Positions 16,041 through 24,662 of a DNA stretch of 64,000 bases are shown here, one piece after another. Numbering within the stretch: position 1 is the first letter of the stretch; each line of letters begins with the position of its first letter. This DNA is from Acinetobacter halotolerans. GTDB lineage: Bacteria > Pseudomonadota > Gammaproteobacteria > Pseudomonadales > Moraxellaceae. Position numbers and translations under genes: made by a program. The notes under the pieces were generated by a model that was not told the origin of the DNA, made no database searches, and saw only the letters and a program-made list of their open reading frames with translations. The stretch spans positions 1 through 64,000 of the forward strand of contig NZ_SGIM01000008.1 in the NCBI RefSeq assembly GCF_004208515.1. The letters are read 5' to 3'.

Positions 16041-16595
16041 TTAAGACTCCTCGTGAGTTTCAGCAATCGGGTGGGCAAGCTGCTGAATCTCTTGTGCATG
16101 TTGATCTTGTGCTGTGCCTAAAATTGCGAGACGTTGAATAATTGCTTCAACTTTAGCCTTCGCTAATTCATTTTTTTGTAATAAGCGGTCACGATCTTGT
16201 TGTAGATCTTGGATTTCTTGCTGATTATTACGTTGTTGCGCTTGTAACTTTTCTTTCATTACGCGCAAATCATTACGCTCAGCCAAGATTTCTTGGAAGC
16301 GGTTTTTTAAATCAGTGGTACTTTTCTCTAAACGGCTATAGCGTTCAGCTAAAGTTGTTGCATCATTATTCAGTTGTTTAAATTGACCTTGTAACTGAGT
16401 CAGTTGTTCAGTTAAGTTATCAACTTCATCCTGTTTTTGCGTGATGATGCTATTCTTCTGCACAATTTGTGCATGATGGTCAGTTGCAGCTAATTGTTTA
16501 GCTTCAGTAAGCGATGTATTTTCTCGCTCTATATGGCGTAGGCGTGTTTTTAATACGCCAATATGCGCTTGTAGACGCTGTAATTGTTCTAACAT
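16041..16595 (-). CDS. Coiled-coil protein paired with zapA (TIGR02449/ZapB-like)
   Basis: From ATG 16595 it encodes 184 residues that are nearly all predicted coiled coil (about 5-170), rich in Gln, Leu, Glu and Lys, with no membrane segment or signal. Small coiled-coil proteins next to zapA in Pseudomonas and relatives are placed in TIGR02449 and considered ZapB-like. This one is longer than the usual 65-80 residues. The two-base gap to zapA indicates one transcript. The open frame starts eight codons earlier, but ATG 16595 gives MLEQLQRL, the common family start; no strong ribosome site distinguishes them. A role in division is inferred from context. Confidence 0.75.
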   Translation of the reverse strand: MLEQLQRLQAHIGVLKTRLRHIERENTSLTEAKQLAATDHHAQIVQKNSIITQKQDEVDNLTEQLTQLQGQFKQLNNDATTLAERYSRLEKSTTDLKNRFQEILAERNDLRVMKEKLQAQQRNNQQEIQDLQQDRDRLLQKNELAKAKVEAIIQRLAILGTAQDQHAQEIQQLAHPIAETHEES

Positions 16596-16661
16596 AACGA
16601 AGGTCGCACAGAGTTGCAATCAAAGGTAATATATACAGCAGTATAGAGGTTGGATAAACGA

Positions 16662-17294
16662 ATGCAAGACGATATTTCAGGTTGGAACGAATGGAATGCT
16701 CATTTTCAAGGGATTGAAGAGATTTCAAGCCCAAGTGAGTTACATGGGTTGCTAACAGGTATAGTTTGTGTGACACAAGCGCCGACAACTGATGAATGGT
16801 CACAAATCTTAAACACCTTAAATGTACCTGCTTTAACAGCTGAAGCATTAGAAAGTTTGACTGATGAGGCAGATGACGTATCGCATGCATTATCTGATGA
16901 TGAATTGGATTATTTACCAATGCTGCCAGATGATACCCATGTGCTTGAAGAGCGTGTCACTGCATTAGCAGATTGGTGTGCAGGGGTCGTATTAGGTTTT
17001 GGTTTAGCTTGCGGTCGTATTCGTGGAGATGAACAAGAGCTGATTGAACATTTACAAGAAGTTGCAGCCGTTGAGTTTGAAGATTCAGATAATGATGAAG
17101 AAGGTGAAGAAAGTTATCTGGAACTGTATGAATTCGTGCGTCTAATTCCTGTCAGTTTATCTATCGGTCGTGCAAAAACGCCTGTAGCTGAAAGTTCTTT
17201 GTTACAAAACTTTCATGCGAAAAGCAGAAACCAAGATACCGCAGTTGATCCGCAAACAGTCGTTGAAATGTTTACCCCACATCGTCCGAGTTAA
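16662..17294 (+). CDS. ygfB: UPF0149 family protein (YgfB)
   Basis: A 210-residue acidic UPF0149/YgfB protein. Recognisable parts are SPSELHGLLTGIVC (about 24-37), WCAGVVLGFGLA (about 106-117) and the acidic C-terminal region. Function is not settled in general; in Pseudomonas YgfB affects AmpC expression. I prefer ATG 16662 (GAGG 12 bases upstream) to TTG 16650, which abuts that site. It heads the conserved ygfB-pepP-ubiH-ubiI order and is divergent from the zapA operon. Confidence 0.88.
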   Translation: MQDDISGWNEWNAHFQGIEEISSPSELHGLLTGIVCVTQAPTTDEWSQILNTLNVPALTAEALESLTDEADDVSHALSDDELDYLPMLPDDTHVLEERVTALADWCAGVVLGFGLACGRIRGDEQELIEHLQEVAAVEFEDSDNDEEGEESYLELYEFVRLIPVSLSIGRAKTPVAESSLLQNFHAKSRNQDTAVDPQTVVEMFTPHRPS

Positions 17295-17363
17295 CTCGGG
17301 CGCTGCCTTGAAACTTTATCATTAAAGATACTTACAATCCTTCATCTTCATCAGTAGGGCAAT

Positions 17364-18683
17364 ATGAAACTCAATCAAGCAGATTTTAAACAACGCCGCG
17401 ATCTTCTCGCTGAGAAAATGGGCATTAATAGCATTGCCGTGATTGCGACCCGAGCAGAAATGTATCGTAATCGTGATGCTGATTATAAATATCGTGCAGA
17501 CAGTAGTTTTTATTATCTCACTGGATTTGCAGAGCCAGAAGCAGTTGCCATTATTGAAACCTTTGAAGAAGGTGAAGAATATAGCTATAGCCTGTTCTGT
17601 CGTGAACGTAACCGTGAAATGGAAATCTGGAATGGCTATCGTGCAGGAGTCGACGGTGCAATTGAAATCTATGATGCAGATGAAGCTTATGCAATTGATT
17701 TATTAGATGAAGAAATTATCGAGAAGTTGTTAAATAAACAGCGTCTTTACTATCGTATGGGGCAAAATGCTGAATTTGATGCGAAAGTAAGCCAATGGAT
17801 TCAGAAAGTGGACGCACAACAGCGTCGTGGTGGTACTGCACCTGCGGAAATGATCCAACTTGATCGTATTATCGATGAAATGCGTTTGAAAAAATCAGCG
17901 CAGGAAATTGAGCTGATGCAGATCGCATCGAATATCAGCGCAGAAGCGCATACCCGTGCCATGCAAACGGTTAAACCTGAGATGATGGAATACGCACTCG
18001 AAGCGGAATTGAATTATATCTTTGGTAAAAATGGCTGTGTGCCTGCCTACAATAGCATTGTGGGTGGTGGTGAAAATGCCTGTATTTTGCATTACGTTGA
18101 AAATAATAAGCCGTTAAAAGATGGTGATCTGGTTTTAATTGATGCGGCTTGTGAGTATGAATGCTATGCCTCAGACATTACTCGTACATTCCCTGTAAAT
18201 GGTAAATTTAGTCCAGAGCAAAAAGCACTTTACAATATTGTTTTAGATGCCCAGCTTGCTGCAATCGATGCCACTCGTATTGGTAATAATTATAAATATC
18301 CGCATGAAGTCGCTGTAAAGATTTTAACTCAAGGTTTGGTTGATCTTGGTCTACTCAATGGTGATGTAGATGAGTTGGTTGAAAGCGAAGCTTTCCGTCA
18401 ATTTTTCATGCATGGGACAGGTCATTGGCTCGGTATGGATGTGCATGATGTCGGTGCCTACAAAACAGGCGAAGACTGGCGTGCTTATGAAGCAGGTATG
18501 GTGGTCACAGTTGAGCCGGGCTTATATGTTGCACCCGATGATGAAACGGTTGATGCCAAGTGGCGCGGTATCGGTATTCGTATTGAAGATGATGTTGTCG
18601 TGACTGAAAATGGCCCATTGGTTTTAACCAAAAATGTAGTTAAAACCGTTGAGGAAATTGAAAGTTTGATGGCGGGTCATTAG
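17364..18683 (+). CDS. pepP: Xaa-Pro aminopeptidase P
   Basis: A 439-residue M24B aminopeptidase P releasing N-terminal residues next to proline, using two Mn ions. The N-terminal creatinase-like domain includes YRADSSFYYLTGF (about 44-56). The catalytic pita-bread domain shows metal ligands in LIDAACEYECYASDITRTF, HGTGHWLGMDVHD, VTVEPGLY and GIRIEDDV. It is about 70 bases after ygfB and ends in a strong terminator. Confidence 0.94.
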   Translation: MKLNQADFKQRRDLLAEKMGINSIAVIATRAEMYRNRDADYKYRADSSFYYLTGFAEPEAVAIIETFEEGEEYSYSLFCRERNREMEIWNGYRAGVDGAIEIYDADEAYAIDLLDEEIIEKLLNKQRLYYRMGQNAEFDAKVSQWIQKVDAQQRRGGTAPAEMIQLDRIIDEMRLKKSAQEIELMQIASNISAEAHTRAMQTVKPEMMEYALEAELNYIFGKNGCVPAYNSIVGGGENACILHYVENNKPLKDGDLVLIDAACEYECYASDITRTFPVNGKFSPEQKALYNIVLDAQLAAIDATRIGNNYKYPHEVAVKILTQGLVDLGLLNGDVDELVESEAFRQFFMHGTGHWLGMDVHDVGAYKTGEDWRAYEAGMVVTVEPGLYVAPDDETVDAKWRGIGIRIEDDVVVTENGPLVLTKNVVKTVEEIESLMAGH

Positions 18684-18695
18684 TTCGATATTTAT

Positions 18696-18732
18696 CAAAG
18701 AGGCTTATCAATTGATAAGCCTCTTTGTTTTC
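18696..18732 (+). terminator. pepP terminator
   Basis: A 32-nt perfect palindrome 18696-18727 (CAAAGAGGCTTATC arm) followed by TTTT, 13 bases after the stop codon. Confidence 0.85.
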
Positions 18733-18869
18733 GTAGATATACAAAACAGCTTTTGAAGATCATTTATAAAAACACAGACCAAACAAAGTACAAATTCCCT
18801 TCCTGAGTTGAGTTAGAGTAAGATAGTCCCGAAACGTCAAATCATGAAAAACTGATAAGGAATAATATT

Positions 18870-20081
18870 ATGCAGCAACAAGTCATCATTGTCGGTGGGG
18901 GTATGGTTGGACTCAGCCTTGCTTTAATGTTGGCAAAATCTAATATCGAGGTAAAGCTATTAGAAGCTGTGAAATATCCAAATTATGACGATGAAAACCT
19001 TGCGCCTTATCATTCTAGTTTTGATGCGCGGAATACCGCATTGTCACGCCGTAGCGTGCAGATTTACCAAAAACTAGGTTTGTGGGATGCCTTGCAACAA
19101 CATGCAACGCCAATTCTTCAAGTCCATATAACTGAACAGGGCAGCTTTGGTAAGGCGCGCTTAGTTGCAGAACAAGAAAAAGTAGAAAGCTTTGGACAAG
19201 TGATTGAGAATGCTTGGCTTGGTCGAGTATTGTTGACCCAAGTCCGTCAACACCCATTGATTGAATTGATTGATGGTGTGCAAGTCACTTCATTGGTCCA
19301 AGATGCAGATCATGTACACATTGAAGCCATGCGAAATGGCGAATATATCCATTCATTGAAATCAAAATTAGTGATTGCTGCTGATGGACGTGATTCGTTC
19401 TGTCGTCAGGCGATTGGTGTGGGTGTGGATGAACATGATTATGATCAAGTTGCGATTGTCACCACCGTACAAACATCGAAGCCACATCAACAAGTTGGTT
19501 TTGAACGTTTTAGTGCGTTAGGACCTTTGGCACTCTTACCTTTACCGGGTGAGTACCGCCGTTCTGTGGTATTTCCTGTAAAAAAAGGTACAGAACAGCC
19601 ATTTTTAGGTGAGGAAAATGATCAATATTTCCTTGATACCTTGCAACAAACCTATGGTGATCGTGCAGGAAAGTTTGAAAAAACTGGTAAACGTTTCTGC
19701 TACCCATTGTCACAAGTTTTAGCGCATAAACAAGCTGTTGGGCGAGTGGTGTTGATGGGCAATGCAGCACATACCATTCACCCCGTCGCAGGACAAGGTT
19801 TTAACTTATGTTTGCGTGATGCTGATGTCTTAGTTCGATTCTTAATGGAACAATTGGCGAAGTCTGATGATATTGGTCAGCCAGATAATTTACTCGCTTA
19901 TGAACAAGCGCGTTTAAAAGATCAGCAACGTGTGATTAAGTTCTGTGATTCCGTGGTACGTGGTTTTAGCAATCAAAACCCAATCCTCAAATTAATACGT
20001 AATACAGGATTGGTTGCCTTTGACGTGATTCCGGGCATTAAGCCGTTGGTTGCCAATTATGCAATGGGGCTGAAAGCATGA
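18870..20081 (+). CDS. ubiH: 2-octaprenyl-6-methoxyphenol hydroxylase, ubiquinone biosynthesis
   Basis: A 403-residue class A flavin monooxygenase of the UbiH/COQ6 family. The FAD Rossmann motif is IIVGGGMVGLSLAL (6-19), the DG motif IAADGRDSFCRQ lies at about 171-182, and the second FAD motif is GNAAHTIHPVAGQGFN (about 296-311). It hydroxylates the ubiquinone ring at a late step in a soluble Ubi complex. It overlaps the next monooxygenase gene by four bases (ATGA), so translation is coupled. AAGGAATAAT precedes the ATG. Confidence 0.93.
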   Translation: MQQQVIIVGGGMVGLSLALMLAKSNIEVKLLEAVKYPNYDDENLAPYHSSFDARNTALSRRSVQIYQKLGLWDALQQHATPILQVHITEQGSFGKARLVAEQEKVESFGQVIENAWLGRVLLTQVRQHPLIELIDGVQVTSLVQDADHVHIEAMRNGEYIHSLKSKLVIAADGRDSFCRQAIGVGVDEHDYDQVAIVTTVQTSKPHQQVGFERFSALGPLALLPLPGEYRRSVVFPVKKGTEQPFLGEENDQYFLDTLQQTYGDRAGKFEKTGKRFCYPLSQVLAHKQAVGRVVLMGNAAHTIHPVAGQGFNLCLRDADVLVRFLMEQLAKSDDIGQPDNLLAYEQARLKDQQRVIKFCDSVVRGFSNQNPILKLIRNTGLVAFDVIPGIKPLVANYAMGLKA

Positions 20082-21310
20082 GTGAAATGTTAGATGTGGT
20101 CATTGTCGGAGGTGGCTTGGTTGGTGGCTTAACAGCTTTGCTATTGGCGCAAGGAGGCGTGCAAGCCACAGTATTGGACGCTGCCCCTGTACTGGATCAA
20201 GAAAAAACACTTGCGGTGATGAATCCTCGGGTACTGGCACTCAGTCAAGCCACCATTCATTTACTAAAAACGGTCAATGTGTGGGATGATTTAGCACGTC
20301 AAATGCCATATTCAGGCATGCAAGTCTGGAATAAAAATGGCTATGGTGAAATCAATTTTGGACATGCATCTGAGCAACCACCACAACCTGATCAAGCTTT
20401 AGGTTCGATGGTGGAGCCAAGTGTCCTGAATGTTGCGATTCAACAAAAGATGCTACAGCAACTCAAAGACTACCGTACCCAAGTTAAAGTGATTCGGATC
20501 GAGCAAATTCCGCAAGGTTGGTCCATTGAATTGGTTGATGGGACTACGCTTAAAACCAAATTATTAATTGGCGCAGATGGTGCGAACTCATTTGTGCGTG
20601 AACAGGCTTATATCGATTTAGATGTACTGGACTATCAACAAGCTGCGATCAGTTGTGCAATTAAAACCACACAACCTAATCACTATGTGGCACGTCAAAT
20701 TTTCTTGCCGACTGGGCCTCTGGCTTATTTACCAATGGCAAGTTTTGATGCCCAAGAAAATGGCTATTGGCAGTCGATTGTGTGGACTTTGCCTGATGAT
20801 TATGCCGATGAATATTCAGCATTCTCTGACCAAGAGTTTATGCAATTGCTGACTCGAGAAAGCTTACAAATGCTTGGTGAAGTGGTTGAAGTGCGTTCAC
20901 GCGCACAGTTTCCACTCAAAGCTCGTGCTGCACAGCGCTACATTAAATCAGGCTTGGCATTGATTGGGGATGCAGCACATGTGATTCATCCTTTAGCTGG
21001 GCAAGGTGTCAATATTGGTTGCTTAGATGCAGCGGTGCTTTGTGATGTTTTGCTGCACGATCTAAAACGTGGTGTGTGGGCAAATGAGCAGACTTTGTTG
21101 CGTTACGAGCACCAACGTAAAGGGCAGAATGACGCCATGATGCATAGTATGTCTGCGATTGGTTGGTTGGAAAGTTCTGAGTTATTTCCATTCGTATGGG
21201 CGAGAAACTTTGGTTTAAAACAGGTCGAGCAATTCGATTGGTTTAAAGATCGTTTTATGCAGCAAGCGAATGGTTTAAAGACCTTACAAGCAACGCGATA
21301 TGCTTGCTAA
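20078..21310 (+). CDS. ubiI: UbiI/VisC-type flavin monooxygenase, ubiquinone biosynthesis
   Basis: A 410-residue paralogue of UbiH. The FAD motifs are VVIVGGGLVGGLTAL (7-21), LIGADGANSFVRE (about 164-176) and GDAAHVIHPLAGQGVNIG (about 299-316). By position after ubiH it matches E. coli ubiI (visC), the C5 hydroxylase. Acinetobacter may use this or another paralogue for C6 (UbiF/Coq7), so exact regiochemistry is inferred from synteny. Confidence 0.85.
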   Translation: MSEMLDVVIVGGGLVGGLTALLLAQGGVQATVLDAAPVLDQEKTLAVMNPRVLALSQATIHLLKTVNVWDDLARQMPYSGMQVWNKNGYGEINFGHASEQPPQPDQALGSMVEPSVLNVAIQQKMLQQLKDYRTQVKVIRIEQIPQGWSIELVDGTTLKTKLLIGADGANSFVREQAYIDLDVLDYQQAAISCAIKTTQPNHYVARQIFLPTGPLAYLPMASFDAQENGYWQSIVWTLPDDYADEYSAFSDQEFMQLLTRESLQMLGEVVEVRSRAQFPLKARAAQRYIKSGLALIGDAAHVIHPLAGQGVNIGCLDAAVLCDVLLHDLKRGVWANEQTLLRYEHQRKGQNDAMMHSMSAIGWLESSELFPFVWARNFGLKQVEQFDWFKDRFMQQANGLKTLQATRYAC

Positions 21311-21483
21311 AAAATAGTAGATATTTTTTAAACAATCATTTATAAATCAGAGTGAATTTGGTCGAAAAAAACACGATTTAACAAATATTGTGCTTTGCGA
21401 AATGATGAGAGCTTGTTAAATTTCACCAAGTTCTGATGACCAAATAACGATGATGAAAGATCAGTCATTGTGGGGAGAGTAAT

Positions 21484-21735
21484 ATGACGGAAATGAATGA
21501 TTACGACGAAAACACAGAAGATTCTGCTGTTGACGATGATGAGGCAAAAGCTGCCGAAGATGGTGCAGATAATGAAGAATCTTCTGCTGCCAATGATATT
21601 GATCTTGCAGAAGCAGAAAGCTTAACCGTGACTGCCAAGCAAAAACAACGTCAAGCATTAGAAGATGAAGTTGCTGCATTTTTGGCACGTGGCGGGCGAA
21701 TTGTTGAAGTCCCACCAGGCGAACACGAAGATTAA
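21484..21735 (+). CDS. sutA: SutA-like RNA-polymerase-associated regulator
   Basis: An 83-residue very acidic protein (about 1-48 mostly Asp/Glu/Ala) followed by a short conserved stretch, AKQKQRQALEDEVAAFLARGGRI. That matches the segment (KQKERDALAKAMEEFLSRGG-like) of Pseudomonas SutA. SutA binds RNA polymerase and favours expression of rRNA and maintenance genes in slow growth. GGGGAGAG lies before ATG 21484. The short C-terminal tail after the motif is shorter than in Pseudomonas. The name rests on this motif and composition. Confidence 0.75.
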   Translation: MTEMNDYDENTEDSAVDDDEAKAAEDGADNEESSAANDIDLAEAESLTVTAKQKQRQALEDEVAAFLARGGRIVEVPPGEHED

Positions 21736-21749
21736 GTCATCTTTGACTC

Positions 21750-21777
21750 AAAAGCATCACAAAGGTGATGCTTTTTT
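21750..21777. terminator. Convergent terminator overlapping the cadR-like stop codon
   Basis: An 11-bp stem 21750-21760/21765-21775 with a T-run, serving sutA. It overlaps the last codons and TGA (21757-21759) of the opposite gene. Confidence 0.8.
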
Positions 21778-22206
21778 GTGTTGATGCGATTCATGTTCAC
21801 ATTCAAGCGGATGATTTAATTCTTTTAAAATCCCACATTGTTCAATGGTGCGATGCTGTGAACATTGCTGTTTGAGATGGGTTAAATCTTGCTTGAGATG
21901 TTCTAGGTTCTTAATTTTTTGGGAAACCTCTGCAAGGTATTGATCAATCAGATGATCGACTTCCTCACAGGTTTGATTTGGACTTTTTGCTAAATCTTTT
22001 AACTTTTGAATATCCTGTATGGTGATTCCGAGCTCTCGACAATGTTTAACGAAAAACAAATCTGAAAGTATCTGTTCAGAATAATAACGATAATTTCCTG
22101 AGGTGCGTTGTACTTTTTCTAAAAGCCCAATTTTTTCATAATAACGAAGTGTATCTACAGATACCCCTGACTTTTTTGCTAATTGTCCAATTGTAAAATT
22201 TACCAT
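21757..22206 (-). CDS. cadR: MerR-family divalent metal regulator (CadR/PbrR-like)
   Basis: A 149-residue MerR protein with HTH (TIGQLAKKSGVSVDTLRYYEKIGLL) and the three cysteines of Cd/Pb/Zn sensors: Cys80 at the N-cap of the dimer helix, Cys115 and Cys124 in the C-terminal loop. The Cys80-Cys115 distance (35) equals that in ZntR-type sensors. The C-terminus is His-rich (CEHESHQHKK), as in CadR, which has an extra metal site. It is divergent from a CDF exporter, with a MerR-type promoter between them. Cd(II) or Zn(II) is the likely inducer. Confidence 0.87.
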   Translation of the reverse strand: MVNFTIGQLAKKSGVSVDTLRYYEKIGLLEKVQRTSGNYRYYSEQILSDLFFVKHCRELGITIQDIQKLKDLAKSPNQTCEEVDHLIDQYLAEVSQKIKNLEHLKQDLTHLKQQCSQHRTIEQCGILKELNHPLECEHESHQHKKASPL

Positions 22207-22208
22207 GC

Positions 22209-22239
22209 TTGACTCTGGAGTTACTCAAGGGTTTTAAAT
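22209..22239 (+). promoter_or_regulatory. MerR-type promoter of the CDF transporter gene
   Basis: TTGACT (22209-22214) and TTAAAT (22234-22239) are separated by 19 bp holding an imperfect 21-bp dyad centred on 22222 (8 of 10 pairs). This is the standard over-spaced promoter of MerR activators, shared with the divergent regulator. CTTGACTCTG is identical to the start of the Cu ATPase promoter at 9668-9677. Confidence 0.8.
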
Positions 22240-22267
22240 CACTATAAAACATAGTGTGAGAAAAGTC

Positions 22268-22906
22268 ATGGCAGGATGTGGGTGTAATACAGCTCCTTCA
22301 ACGCAAATCATTAGTCCAAAGTTTAGAAAAGCATTGTGGATCGCGTTATTGCTAAATGCATTGATGTTCTTTGTGGAAATCATCGGCGGGTCTCATGCAC
22401 GTTCAGTCGCTTTATGGGCCGATGCACTTGATTTTGCTGGAGATGCGGCAAACTACGCAATTTCTTTGGCAGTGCTCTCTATGAGCTTGTATTGGAGAGC
22501 AACTGCGGCATTACTTAAAGGGATTACCATGGCGGCATTTGGCCTGTTTGTAATCGCTAAAGTGCTTTGGTCATGGTGGCTGGGTGTTGTTCCTGAGCCT
22601 ATGTTGATGGGCGTCATTGGCATACTTGCATTGATTGTAAATGTAAGTGTCGCTTGGATGCTTTATGCATTTCGTGAAGGTGATGCGAATATGCGTTCAG
22701 TTTGGCTTTGTAGCCGTAATGATGCAATTGCGAATTTAGCGATTATTATTGCCGCAGTTGGGGTGTTTGGAACTGGAACGATGTTTCCTGATTTAATCGT
22801 GGCATTTATTATTGCCTATCTGGGTGTGTCTTCTGGATATTCTGTGATTAAACAGTCGCTTCGAGAAAGAAAGCAGTCAAAAGTGGTGATGGGTCATAAT
22901 GTATAA
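22268..22906 (+). CDS. Short CDF-type heavy-metal efflux protein
   Basis: A 212-residue membrane protein with about six helices. The CDF metal-site residues are visible in helix 2 (ALWADALDFAGDAAN) and helix 5 (SRNDAIANLAI). It lacks the cytoplasmic C-terminal dimerisation domain of CzcD/YiiP (about 300 residues), so it belongs to the short CDF-like proteins usually encoded beside CadR-type regulators. The N-terminus MAGCGCN has a CGC metal-binding motif. ATG 22268 is chosen over GTG 22256. It probably exports Cd, Zn or Co from the cytoplasm. Confidence 0.85.
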   Translation: MAGCGCNTAPSTQIISPKFRKALWIALLLNALMFFVEIIGGSHARSVALWADALDFAGDAANYAISLAVLSMSLYWRATAALLKGITMAAFGLFVIAKVLWSWWLGVVPEPMLMGVIGILALIVNVSVAWMLYAFREGDANMRSVWLCSRNDAIANLAIIIAAVGVFGTGTMFPDLIVAFIIAYLGVSSGYSVIKQSLRERKQSKVVMGHNV

Positions 22907-22926
22907 ATAAATTAAATATAGTCAGC

Positions 22927-22958
22927 AAAAAAGTATCATACCGACATGATACTTTTTT
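22927..22958. terminator. Bidirectional terminator between the CDF gene and argO
   Basis: A perfect 13-bp stem 22927-22939/22946-22958 with A- and T-runs. Confidence 0.85.
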
Positions 22959-22970
22959 CTTTGCAATGAA

Positions 22971-23573
22971 TTAGAGCAACAAAGATATGGCAATACTCCA
23001 CATCATACAGCCGATCATAAAATCTAAAACTTTCCATGCTTTCGGATTACTAAACAGCGGTTTTAAGAGCTTTGAGCCATACCCTAAACTAAAAAAGAAA
23101 ATCCATGAAGCCACAATACTCCCGAGCGCAAAACTGATTTTGTCTTCAAATTGAGTTGCCACTGATCCAATAAGCACGATGGTATCTACATAAACATGTG
23201 GATTTAACCAAGTAAAGGCGAGACCCGTTAAGAGTACCTGAGTCAAAGTCTGTTGATGGTTACTATCAAGTTGCATACTTTGGGTGGCTTTAAATGCGCC
23301 ATAAAAGGCTTTAGCGCCGTAAACCAATAAGAAAGTCGCACCTAAATATTTGGCGACTGTAATTAACAGCGGGGAGGTTGTCATAATTTCAGCAAAACCC
23401 AAAACACCAAGTGCAATTAAGATGGAATCAGAGAGTGCGCAAAGTAAGCACAACCAGAAAACGTATTGTTGCTTGAGCCCTTGTTTGAGGACAAATGCAT
23501 TTTGAGCGCCAATTGCAACAATGAGGCCGCTGCCAATACCAAAACCTTTCATAAAAACGCTAAGAGAGAGCAT
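22971..23573 (-). CDS. argO: LysE/ArgO family amino-acid exporter
   Basis: A 200-residue LysE-type exporter with about six hydrophobic helices. It starts with MLSLSVFMKGFGIGSGLIVAIGAQNAFVLKQGL-like sequence; GAQNAFVLKQG is the family signature, and LAFTWLNPHVYVDT is a second conserved segment. It exports arginine and/or lysine across the inner membrane. It is divergent from an ArgP/LysG regulator with about 105 bases between, the classical arrangement. Confidence 0.9.
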   Translation of the reverse strand: MLSLSVFMKGFGIGSGLIVAIGAQNAFVLKQGLKQQYVFWLCLLCALSDSILIALGVLGFAEIMTTSPLLITVAKYLGATFLLVYGAKAFYGAFKATQSMQLDSNHQQTLTQVLLTGLAFTWLNPHVYVDTIVLIGSVATQFEDKISFALGSIVASWIFFFSLGYGSKLLKPLFSNPKAWKVLDFMIGCMMWSIAISLLL

Positions 23574-23679
23574 AACAATAAAACGAAAAAATCAGATGTG
23601 AGAATTATCTGACTTTTAAATACAAAATAAGTAAAATTAAGAATATTTAGGTTTGGATAAAAATAATTTAGGTTTGTCT

Positions 23680-24570
23680 ATGTTAGATAGTAAGCAATGT
23701 GAAGCCTTTCTTGCAGTCGCAGAAGCAGGAAGTTTTGATGCTGCTGGCGAGCAATTATATATTACGCCTTCCGCCGTCTCGTTACGCGTACAGGCTTTAG
23801 AGAAATATTTAGGTCAGATTTTAATTATCCGTGGCCGACCAAGTGTGCTCACCAAAGCTGGGCAAACCTTATTGCAGCATTTACGTCATACGCGGCTCAT
23901 GGAACAAAATCTTTTACAAGGTTTGATGGGGAAAACATCTGACTCCGAATTTTATAAGATTGCGTTGGCTTCAAATGCAGACTCATTAGCAACTTGGCTT
24001 TTGCCGAGTATTCAGCCCACACTGTTTAAAGAAAAAATCGTATTGGAATTAAAAATTGACGACCAGTCGCATACGCACACGTTATTAGAAACAGGTCAGG
24101 TCAATGCCTGTATCTCTGCGGAAGAGCAGGTCATGTCAGGTTGCTTGGCTCAGCCATTAGGCAAAATGCGTTATAAAATGTTGGCTTCTGCTGATTTTGC
24201 TGCGTATTGGTTTCGACAGGGAGTGAATAGGGAAAGCTTAAGAAAAGCACCTGCGGTGATTTTTAACCATAAAGATCTGATGCACTCAGAGATGCTATTG
24301 AAGTGTTTCGGATTGCCAATGCAAAGTTATCCTTATCATTTTATACCTTCAACAGATGCATTTGTGAAAGCAATTCAACTCGGTTTAGGTTTTGGAATGG
24401 CACCTGAAATTCAGGTTCAATCTTTATTAAGCAGTGGTGCATTTGTAGAGATCATGCCAGAAGCTCAACTCGACATACCTTTATATTGGCACCACTGGAA
24501 ACGGCAGTCTAAACAACTTGATATCTTGACCGAAACGATTGTTCAGGCAGCTAAAAAATTATTGATATAG
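23680..24570 (+). CDS. argP: LysR-family regulator ArgP/LysG
   Basis: A 296-residue LysR-type regulator. The N-terminal HTH reads LDSKQCEAFLAVAEAGSFDAAGEQLYITPSAVSLRVQALE, the ArgP/LysG pattern, followed by an effector domain. Family members activate the adjacent exporter gene in response to arginine or lysine. ATG 23680 gives the typical start; the open frame extends to a TTG at 23653 without a ribosome site. Confidence 0.87.
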   Translation: MLDSKQCEAFLAVAEAGSFDAAGEQLYITPSAVSLRVQALEKYLGQILIIRGRPSVLTKAGQTLLQHLRHTRLMEQNLLQGLMGKTSDSEFYKIALASNADSLATWLLPSIQPTLFKEKIVLELKIDDQSHTHTLLETGQVNACISAEEQVMSGCLAQPLGKMRYKMLASADFAAYWFRQGVNRESLRKAPAVIFNHKDLMHSEMLLKCFGLPMQSYPYHFIPSTDAFVKAIQLGLGFGMAPEIQVQSLLSSGAFVEIMPEAQLDIPLYWHHWKRQSKQLDILTETIVQAAKKLLI

Positions 24571-24612
24571 TTGTTCGGGATTTTCTAAGAAATCTATGAT
24601 GTTGTATGTGGG

Positions 24613-24650
24613 ATGCAAGGTAATGCTATGTAGTGTTCATTACCTTGCAT
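24613..24650. terminator. Hairpin between convergent argP and rsmI
   Basis: A perfect 13-bp stem 24613-24625/24638-24650 with a 12-base loop and no T-run on either side. Convergent position suggests transcript 3'-end protection or weak termination. Confidence 0.5.
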
Positions 24651-24662
24651 GAATTTACATAA

